From positions 69,512,434 through 69,576,433 of the forward strand of contig NC_088794.1 in assembly GCF_011386835.1 (NCBI RefSeq): 64,000 nucleotides of DNA, given 5' to 3'. Source of the stretch: Chrysemys picta bellii (lineage: Eukaryota > Chordata > Testudines > Emydidae). Shown piece after piece: positions 56,291 to 64,000 of this stretch (its first letter is position 1; each line of letters opens with the position of its first letter). Below the pieces are notes generated by a model, which saw only the letters and a list, made by a program, of their open reading frames with translations, was not told the origin of the DNA and made no database searches. The position numbers and the translations under genes were made by a program.

Positions 56291-56429
56291 ATGCATTATT
56301 ATTAATTATTTATTAATTATAGTCTTCTTCCCTCATTTATTGCTTTGTCTCTTCCCTAGGTCTTCTATCTCTCTTTCTTCCTTTTGTCCCTCTGTCCATA
56401 TATGGGATAGTATGCTGTGGTTAGAACAG

Positions 56430-56645
56430 GAAAGTCAGGAAACTTGGGAATAATCCTGGCTCTGACAGCCACTTGCTGTCTTAACCAAACAGAAAACTCA
56501 TGTGTGATCTTGGGAAAGTCATTTTAATTGATCTTCCACTTGCCTCAGCATCCCAATCTATAAAATGCTTACTGTACCAACTTCACAGGCTTGTTTGAGG
56601 CTTACCAAGTAGTATTTATGAAATACTTTGAGATCCTCAGATAGA
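56430..56645 (-). repeat. MIR-like fragment
   Basis: CTTGGGAATAATCCTGGCTC, GTGTGATCTTGGGAAAGTCA, TGCCTCAGCATCCCAATCTA and GAAATACTTTGAGATCCTCA follow MIR in reverse. It lies close to the copy at 56130 but is a separate insertion. Confidence 0.7.
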
Positions 56646-56838
56646 GCTGGTAAATAGTATCTATTTTGATTTATCTCTTTTACTTTCTTCCAGCATCCCC
56701 CTTGTTGTGAGGAATTTGCCACATTCCACAATCCCCTCTTTAATGATGATCTTCTAGAACACAATGGATGTGTTATTAAAATGGCTTCCTTTGGTGGAAC
56801 TCCCCTAGATTTATTGCACTATTCCCTGAAATGTGACA

Positions 56839-56987
56839 TTCTAGACCAGTGGTTTTCAACCTTTTTTCATTTGTGGACCCCGAAAATTTTTCAAATGGAG
56901 GTGCAGACCCCTTTGGAAATCTTAGACATAGACTGTGTGGACCCCCAGAGTTCCACAGCCCACAGGTTGAAATCCACTGCCCTAGAC
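56839..56987. mobile_element. hAT MITE with 8-bp target duplication
   Basis: The element at 56847-56979 starts CAGTGGTTTTCAACC and ends GGTTGAAATCCACTG, a 15-base TIR with one mismatch. Flanks TTCTAGAC (56839-56846) and CCCTAGAC (56980-56987) agree at 6 of 8 bases. The interior has a repeated GTGGACCCC motif. Confidence 0.88.
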
Positions 56988-58058
56988 AAATGCATATGTA
57001 GCTGCTGATTAAAGCCATCCCATTATTAATTATTGTTATTATATTCACAATAAGCACAATAATATACTTTTGGTACTGTTGATTCGGTTTTTATTTTTTA
57101 ATCTTAGAAATCATTATTCTGATTAAATATATTTAAGCACCCTGTAGGATCTTTCCTTCTAGTGCCTCTTTGTATTCCCCCTCACTGGCAATGGTTCTTT
57201 ATTCTTGTGACAGTGAGTCATTCTGATGTCCATGTGTGGGGATTGTTTTGTTCAGCAGGTTTCTTGTTTGGTATGAATGCACAACATCTTTGCCAAATGC
57301 TCACTTTTGGTTTTCTTCTAGTGAGTGATTTGTCCTGTCTCTGTTTATACTACAGACTGTGCCTTAGGCATGTTTTCCTAATTAGAGCTGGCTGAGCCTT
57401 TCTTGCTTTCCTGGGGCTTGTCATAGGCTGAATTACAAACAGTGGTGAGACTAGTTACCCAATTCACTTCATTAATGACACATGTTGCTGAAGCACATTG
57501 AGAGACTATGAAAAGCTCAAATTTCAGACCAACCGAAAAACCAGACGCTCAAAACTAACAATGAGAAGAGAAAGCCATAGATAGTAAGCCAGAGCTTTAC
57601 CCTTTGTAAATATTGTAGGCATACTTGAAAATAAGACAGGGCAACCCTTTAATTTAGTATGTTGCACATTTTTTATTTGTCATGGGTCAAGACACCATGA
57701 CAAAGAGTTTCTAAAAATAATCAAATTAATAATTACCCTACCAGTTTGAATAAGAACCCTGTGCATAATTTCATACTGTGAATAGGTGAAAATCACTGGG
57801 ACCCAAGTGGATTTGCTCTTTACTGATATTCAGACCAGATATCTGTGTAAGTTGGATGAATTCTAATAGTGCTGTCATTACAAAAATAAGTAAACAGTCT
57901 TCAAATGCTCCTTGTATAGTACATTTCTATGCTACCAGAGAATTTGAGGATCTCTGGACAAAAGACAGGACCTGAAAGGTAGCAGAATTTGAGGCATTCT
58001 GTGTATAATAGCCCAGTGCTTCATAAAGAAGGAAAGTCTGAGATAATGTAGGTGAGAG
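56988..58058. other. Unannotated DNA
   Basis: No gene or repeat recognised. Confidence 0.35.
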
Positions 58059-58315
58059 TAAGCCCTGGTCTATACAACAAACTTATGTCAGTATAACTAA
58101 TCGAGGTAGTTATACCAACTTAACCCCAGGGCCCAGTGCACACAGTGCTACGCCGATGGGAGGGCTTCTCCTCTCAACATTGCTACCTCTGGGCCTGGGG
58201 AGGTGGAGTACCTACACCAACAGAAGAAGCTCTTCTGTCAGCATAGGTAATGTCTTCACTAAGTGCTTCCGCTTAGCTGCAGCCACTGCAGACTGTGAGT
58301 GTAGACAAGCCCTAA
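58059..58315. mobile_element. Harbinger-like MITE with TAA target duplication
   Basis: TAA at 58059-58061 and 58313-58315 flank a 251-base element beginning GCCCTGGTCTATAC and ending GTGTAGACAAGCCC. The ends resemble the right end of the autonomous transposon (CCTGGTCTACGC in reverse). Confidence 0.82.
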
Positions 58316-59660
58316 GAGAGGAAATAAACACTTGTTAAGGACCCTTTGAACTCTGTGCCAAAGATTATGTGTGTGAAAGTATGGGTTAACCTGTAATTTT
58401 GTTCCTAATTGAAGAGAAGAAACAAAATGTATATAGCAAAATATGTAACAGTCTGGCTGGGCATGCCTGGTGATTCACATTTCTGGCCTTACCATTCTGG
58501 CTGTAAAGCTAAGTCTTACTGGCCAATGATAAAATAATAAATTGAGCAGGGTGATCCACTATACCTGAGCCTTTCTTAATAAAATAAATAACAACAATAA
58601 CAATAAAATAAAAACCAGTAGAGAAGATAGCAAGGTATGAAAAACTCTTTCACAAAGTGGAATGGTTATAGAAAACTTGAATAAATACGATCCCAGTGAT
58701 TACGGGGGCACTTGAAGTGATCCCTACAGGTCTGAATGAGCAGCTCAAGAACACGTTAGGAGTGCAAGACATCAGGATAAGTGACCACCAGAAGACAGTA
58801 CGTTTAGGTACTGTGAGAACTTGAGAATTTTAAGGAAGCTCAAAGGAAAACGAGTGCATCTGAGCATCTGAAATGCAGGAATTCTGTGAAGGATTTAACA
58901 AAACTGACTCCACAAACCTATTGAGTTGGTTATGGTCAGGATTTATCAGTGATAAATTTTAGACAGTAGCTTTCCTCTTTTTATGCTTAGAGATCTTGTA
59001 TGTTGTGAAACTATTAGTTTTGTTGTTTTAAAAAATTCCCATGATGTAACACCGAGGGATGATAATAATTATAATACCTAGCATTTTTAATTCTCTAGAT
59101 AAACCTTGAGAATGCCCTGGGCCTGCTCCTCCTTTAATTATGCTGTTGTAAATCAGGAACCATTTAATTGAAGCCAATGGATTTATGCCAGAGTAAAAAT
59201 GGAGCAAGCAAGAGGAAAATCAGGCTCATCCTGTGTAGCTCAGGGAAAATACAGGTTTGAAACATGTTGAAAAAAAAAAAAAAAGTCTGGGCAGGACTTC
59301 AACTTTGATAAGGTTTACTCTTCCCATTAGCAAACCAGAAGCTCAGAACAATTAATTAGGCCTTGAAGAATGCTGGGAGTGATTTGCATATAGTTCAGAT
59401 AGAATAGGCTGGATACTCTCAAAGATTTCTTGACAACTACATAGTTCAACCTCTTTGGGGTCAAATTCAAATGCATACCGGGGGAAGGTTTATGGGCAAT
59501 AATTCTGGTTTATGATACTTAATTCTGTAACCCAAGAAATCATCAAACAGGAGCAGGGTCCAAACTATGGAGTGTATGCAATTTACTGATTAAACCAAAA
59601 TTAAAAGCATATCATCCACCTATATTACTTTATGACAGACATCCTAATGGATATTACCTC
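58316..59660. other. Unannotated DNA with an A-run
   Basis: An A-run lies at about 59269-59284. A short palindromic repeat at 59115-59230 pairs GGGCCTGCTCCTCCTTTAAT with AAAAATGGAGCAAGCAAGAG. No gene recognised. Confidence 0.35.
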
Positions 59661-59946
59661 AGGATATGTCTTCACTGCAGATGGGAGCCAGCCTCCAGGC
59701 CAGGTAGGCAAACTCATGCTAGCAGGGCTCAAGCTAGCACTCTAAAAACAGCAGTGTGAACATTGCAATTCGGGATGCAGCTAATGCTCTCATGTGCAAC
59801 TGACCCTTTAGGCTTGAAGGCCAAAGCTGCAGCTGAAGCCACAATGTTTACACTGCTATTGTTAGCATGCTAGCTCAAGCCCTGCTAGTACAAGTCTGTC
59901 TGTCCGGGCTGGGAGGCTTGCTCCCAACTTCAGTGTAGACATACCC
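59661..59946. mobile_element. Harbinger-like MITE
   Basis: The left end GGATATGTCTTCACTGCAGA and right end CTTCAGTGTAGACATACCC are inverted. Inside, GCTAGCAGGGCTCAAGCTAG mirrors GCATGCTAGCTCAAGCCCTG. Target duplication not clear. Confidence 0.75.
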
Positions 59947-62900
59947 TTAGTAGCTTGGTTAATTCAAATTATCTGAGAATATGCCTCAATAGCCAATCAA
60001 ACAAGTAGGTGAGAAAGAAGACACCCCTGTCTTGCATATTAGCAGGAAAATTTGTCTAGAATCAACCCACTCCATGTAATTTGAGCATTAGAGTTTTCTG
60101 ATAGGGCCTGAATCCTTCTACTAAACCCCTCCCCAAACCAAAACTTGTAAAAACTCTAAGTGGAAAGGGGCCTGTAAGCTTGAGTAGAAACAAAATGTCC
60201 CCAGAGACAGTCAGGTCTTTCAGCCAGAGAGAATCTTTATCAACAAAAATCAAATCAAGTAATATACACAAAAAGAGAAACAAAACTTCCCCAATCTGGG
60301 AAGTGCCAGTATGGTGGTGGTTTCTGTGATCTGAACACCTGTCCCTTGAGTATCAGACAGAGTCCACCAGAATAATGTTATAAGCATGAGGACACAACAA
60401 TAGGACAGTAACAACTTTTGGTTATTACCAATCTCTGCTCAACTCAAACTGGAAACCTAGAGTCTCTATATCACATTACTTACCCCCTGCACGATTGTAT
60501 CAGTTTTTAATCTATTTGACTTCAGAAGATGCTCAATGTAGAGAGTAGAAAAACACCACTCCACTATATTTAGCAAATGATAAAAAAAAAACCTTAAACT
60601 TTCCTTAAAGGTGGGGGAGGGGAGACAGACCAACCCTACCTTCCAAGCTATGCATTAATATTGCTTGAGACAACCATTTATATGATTTTTCACAGTACAT
60701 TCTTCTTAATGTGCTGCGAATAATGCATGTGAAACCCTTTAATCATTAATGAGATTAGCATACAACCCTCACAATCAGAATACTCACTTAAGTAATGAGA
60801 CAAATGCCAGCCCTAATGATTTCTGCCATCCCTTTCCCCCCACATTTGCTTCACAATGGAAAATTGAATTCCTTTGTAAATATGAACCAATGATCTTCTT
60901 AGCAAAGATTGAAAAAATGTATATATCCTGTGGTTTCCATTTCCTTGGCTTTATTGTTTTTATGTAAATTCTCCCAGGACATTTCAGGTTATATGTCTGG
61001 AAACCCCAGCCATCCAGCAGAGGAAAGGTTGAGAGAATAATGAGAAACGTGCTGGAAGAATTCACATAAAAGCTTTGGAGACATGAAAATGGAAACAACA
61101 GACACTGAGAAACTTATTGCACAAAAAATAAATCTCTATCCAGTGTGTGTGTATTCATGTGTCTATGTGTGTATACATCGTGCACATGCATATATACTAA
61201 ATAGGTAACTGAGATATTAACCCATCCAGACAATGAGAAGTTCTGAAATATCAGGGCAACCATGAGATTGAAACTTGAGTGGCATGTGTTATTAGAATCC
61301 AGACAGATATAGAAATAGATTTATTCATGGTTATCCTGCATTGAATTTTATATACATTAAAAATATAATGGGCTCCAACATGAAAAATATGTTTTTTTAA
61401 AACTTTCCTATACCCTTGTGAATGATAAAGTTTTGTTTGTCACTGAATCACATGAAAACTACCAGTTGGAGAAAACTTTTAGAGGTATTTTTCTTAACTG
61501 TACAATTTCATTTTAAGACTACTCAAAACAATTCATTGTTCAAAAGTAAAGCTGTGAGATGCTGGAGTTAACTCAGACCTGGCACACTTGACTGCATTTA
61601 CATACCATAGCCCTACCATTTAAAATCAAGATTTTCAAGAGTGACTAGTGATTTTGCATGGCTCAATTTGGTGTCTGACTTGAAATACCTTATCGGAACA
61701 CTTGTTTTCAGAAAGTGCTGATCATTCACCCTCTGAAAACCAGGGTCTCTTTAACGTGTATCAGTTTGGGCACCCAGAATAAATGTGGCCTAAAATGCTG
61801 TAAAAGTTATCTGGAGTTTTCTCACGCAAACCATATGCCAGACCTTGTTGCAATGCTACCCTAAATAAGCAACTGAGGATTTTCCTGGCATGAGGGAACC
61901 ATCACTTGGAACAGGAGGCTTGCCAGAGGCATGCATGGCCACTGCATGCTGTACACCAGCTACCTCTGTCTGGTGTAACTGTTCTTCAGGAGTTGTTTAC
62001 AAGCTGGTATGACTTACAGCAACCTAAGGCATCTACAAGTTGCAGCAGGAGCCAAACTGACCATCCCCAGGCTCAGGAGAACAAAAGAGGTGGTGTAAAG
62101 CCACCTTTACCCAAAACCCCTCAGATGCACTGTCTGCATCTCCAACATGGATAAATTGAGCTCTATGACACAACTGTGATATTACAAACATCATTGATAA
62201 CATCAGAACTACAGAAGAACCCAAGCAACAAAGCTTGGATACTTATCGAAATGTCCCAAAAGATCAGAGTTTTAGTTTGGCCCACTATTCAGAAAGGGGG
62301 CTGACCAGGAAGTTAGATCATAGAAGCAGATGTCTCTAAATATCAAGGATGTTCCAATCTGACTTTTGGTTTTGTCTGTCTTTAATACAACAGTAAACAA
62401 TTCATTTTTGATGACTGGCAGAGGGATGTTTTAATCTCTTCATAGCCAAAAGCTAATTGGTTGAGACATGTCAGAGGTCTATAAATAATTGTCCACTAAT
62501 CACTAGGAAGGATGACCACACACTATTGGCAATTTAGTAATTTGCCAAGTGCCCAGAAGTTTATGGAACTTTTGATCAAACAGTAACAGATGACATGACA
62601 CTGTGTCCCCCAAATATCTTGTGTTTAGAAATGCAAATCTTTTGCATCCTTTCCCATTTTGTAGTGTTATGTATGTGGGCAAATAGAGTATACCTCTTTT
62701 TTATTTTTAGAGGAAAAATTATGCTCACTTTACAGTAAATGTGACTACTGAGAGGAAACAGAATTGAACAACAGATTACAGATCTCTGGCAAATTTGATC
62801 AGTTTTGCTGCAAACTGACCAGTCTTGCCTGAGGAGTTTTATTGGCTTCATAACAAAAGGGATGAAATTCATGAGTTTCACAAGGTTTCATATGAATCTT

Positions 62901-63420
62901 TTGCTTGAATTCTCAGGTTCAGACAAAGCATTAACAGTAACTTAAGCAAAATATAGGAGTTGTGAAACCATGCTGGTATGGGTCACTGAAAACTGGGTTT
63001 GGTTGGCTTGTTACTCCTCTGGTTCTTTAATCAACAGCATCTTCTCATCCAACTACTCTCTGGAGGGCCCTACATCCTATCTATCAAAAGCCACTATAGA
63101 GGAGAAACTTTTCTCCTTAATACTGTTTAACACTATGGCTGCTGAACACTCTCACAGATGATCGTTCCTGTTTAAAATCTGACTTCAAAAATACATTAAG
63201 GATCTTTATTTAAAAAAATAAAAAGCCTGGATGTCTGTCTTGCCTGTTCTCCATCCTGCCTGCTTTTGCATGAATATTTAACATAAGAACTAAAACAACC
63301 ACTTGTGGGCAGGCAATTACAACAAATGTACACATAGACATGCAGTAGAGTACCCCAAATGTGCCTGGCTCTCTGACACCTCTCTCTCTCTTTAATTAGG
63401 CCCTAAAAATGGGCAAATAC
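59947..63420. other. Unannotated DNA
   Basis: No gene recognised over about 3.5 kb. A loose TGTGTG/TATG tract lies at 61143-61180. Frames at 60784-61098, 61906-62154 and 62576-62881 have no recognisable domains. Confidence 0.35.
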
Positions 63421-63428
63421 ATCAGATC

Positions 63429-63452
63429 TAATATATATATATATATATACAC
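63429..63452. repeat. (TA)n microsatellite
   Basis: About ten TA units followed by ACACAC. Confidence 0.9.
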
Positions 63453-63629
63453 ACGTGAAATAAAACAAAAAGAAACAGGAAAAACAACTTATAGACACAT
63501 ACATTCTTAAAGAATCTTGTAGATACAACCAATGGATCAAAATATCACAAACAGATGATATATTAAACCAGATGATACTACTTTTTTCTTTAAAGAAAAC
63601 AGATTTGAAACCATATTCCCAAGTGGTGA

Positions 63630-63700
63630 AAACAGATATAGCTCCAATTAAGTCAATGAAATTATACTGATTTACACCATCTGAGAATCTGACCCTTTGT
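63630..63700. repeat. Short palindromic repeat fragment
   Basis: TATAGCTCCAATTAAGTCAA followed by TTTACACCATCTGAGAATCT matches the right half of the repeat seen at 4840-4935. Confidence 0.55.
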
Positions 63701-63816
63701 TGTAAATCTAGGCAGTGGGGATAAGGGTATTATAGTGAAAGGTATTTTTAAGGCTGGGCATTGAGATAATAAGTTCTTTGGTTCCCTTACAAATGCTACT
63801 ATCACACTTTTCCCCT

Positions 63817-63858
63817 CAAAAAAAAAAAAAAAGAAAAAAAAGAAAGAAAGAAAAAGAG
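63817..63858. repeat. A-rich tract with GAAA units
   Basis: A15 followed by GAAAAAAAAG and GAAAGAAAG units. Confidence 0.9.
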
Positions 63859-64000
63859 ACCTCATGTATTATATCTGGATGATTTTCTTTTGGATGTTTT
63901 TGTGGCTCCCTGTTCTCCCTAAACAAAGTATTGAGCCTATATGTTTTACCCAACATGAAACGTAACAATATCCACAATGCTGACAATTATTGAAGCTGCC

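Overview
The window is vertebrate nuclear DNA, most likely from a turtle or close sauropsid relative. This rests on two recognisable coding exons of the vertebrate gene GAS2 (growth arrest specific 2), many decayed CR1-type LINEs, MIR-like CORE-SINEs, and repeat families I associate with turtle genomes: fold-back hAT elements, TA-flanked Tigger-like MITEs, and Harbinger-like MITEs whose ends read GGGTATGTCTACACT or similar. No bacterial genes, rRNA, tRNA genes or CRISPR arrays were seen. Repeat family names come from memory and pattern matching, not from a database search.

Host gene: GAS2 lies on the minus strand. Its first coding exon is at 28788-28949 (ATG at 28929) and the second at 11156-11280. 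The join splits a Gly codon in phase 1 and both exons have good splice sites. Together they encode the N-terminus and the start of the calponin-homology domain. The remaining exons are expected left of position 1. A CpG-richer stretch at about 46.7-48.5 kb, with a minus-strand splice donor at 47868, is a candidate for the promoter and a non-coding first exon. On that reading nearly everything from 1 to about 47.8 kb is GAS2 intron. The 48.5-64 kb stretch is upstream DNA with no recognised gene.

Intron content: 1-11 kb holds MITEs, a MIR, CR1 remnants and a G-rich tract. The interval between the two coding exons (11.3-28.8 kb) holds CR1 fragments, Harbinger-like MITEs, a large palindrome around a fold-back hAT (19352-19760), and a decayed 2.5 kb DNA transposon (about 25988-28538) with long imperfect terminal inverted repeats (TIRs). 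That transposon carries a broken transposase-like gene that I cannot place in a superfamily.

The most complete mobile element is a 4.44 kb PIF/Harbinger transposon (29864-34303) flanked by TAA target-site duplications. Its plus strand encodes an intact DD35E transposase. Its minus strand encodes a convergent Myb/SANT-like protein, which splices in frame across a 1067-base intron to give 355 residues. Inside that intron, on the plus strand, is a further open reading frame with protein-like composition that may be a third gene of the element. Several short MITEs in the window have related ends and TAA-like target duplications, so this transposon or a relative may have mobilised them.

34-64 kb contains further MITEs, hAT copies with 8-bp target duplications, MIR copies (one split by a MITE), long CR1 fragments, a candidate solo LTR (53018-53671), a cluster of CCAAT motifs at 49.3-49.6 kb, and simple repeats. 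Most remaining short open reading frames look like chance.
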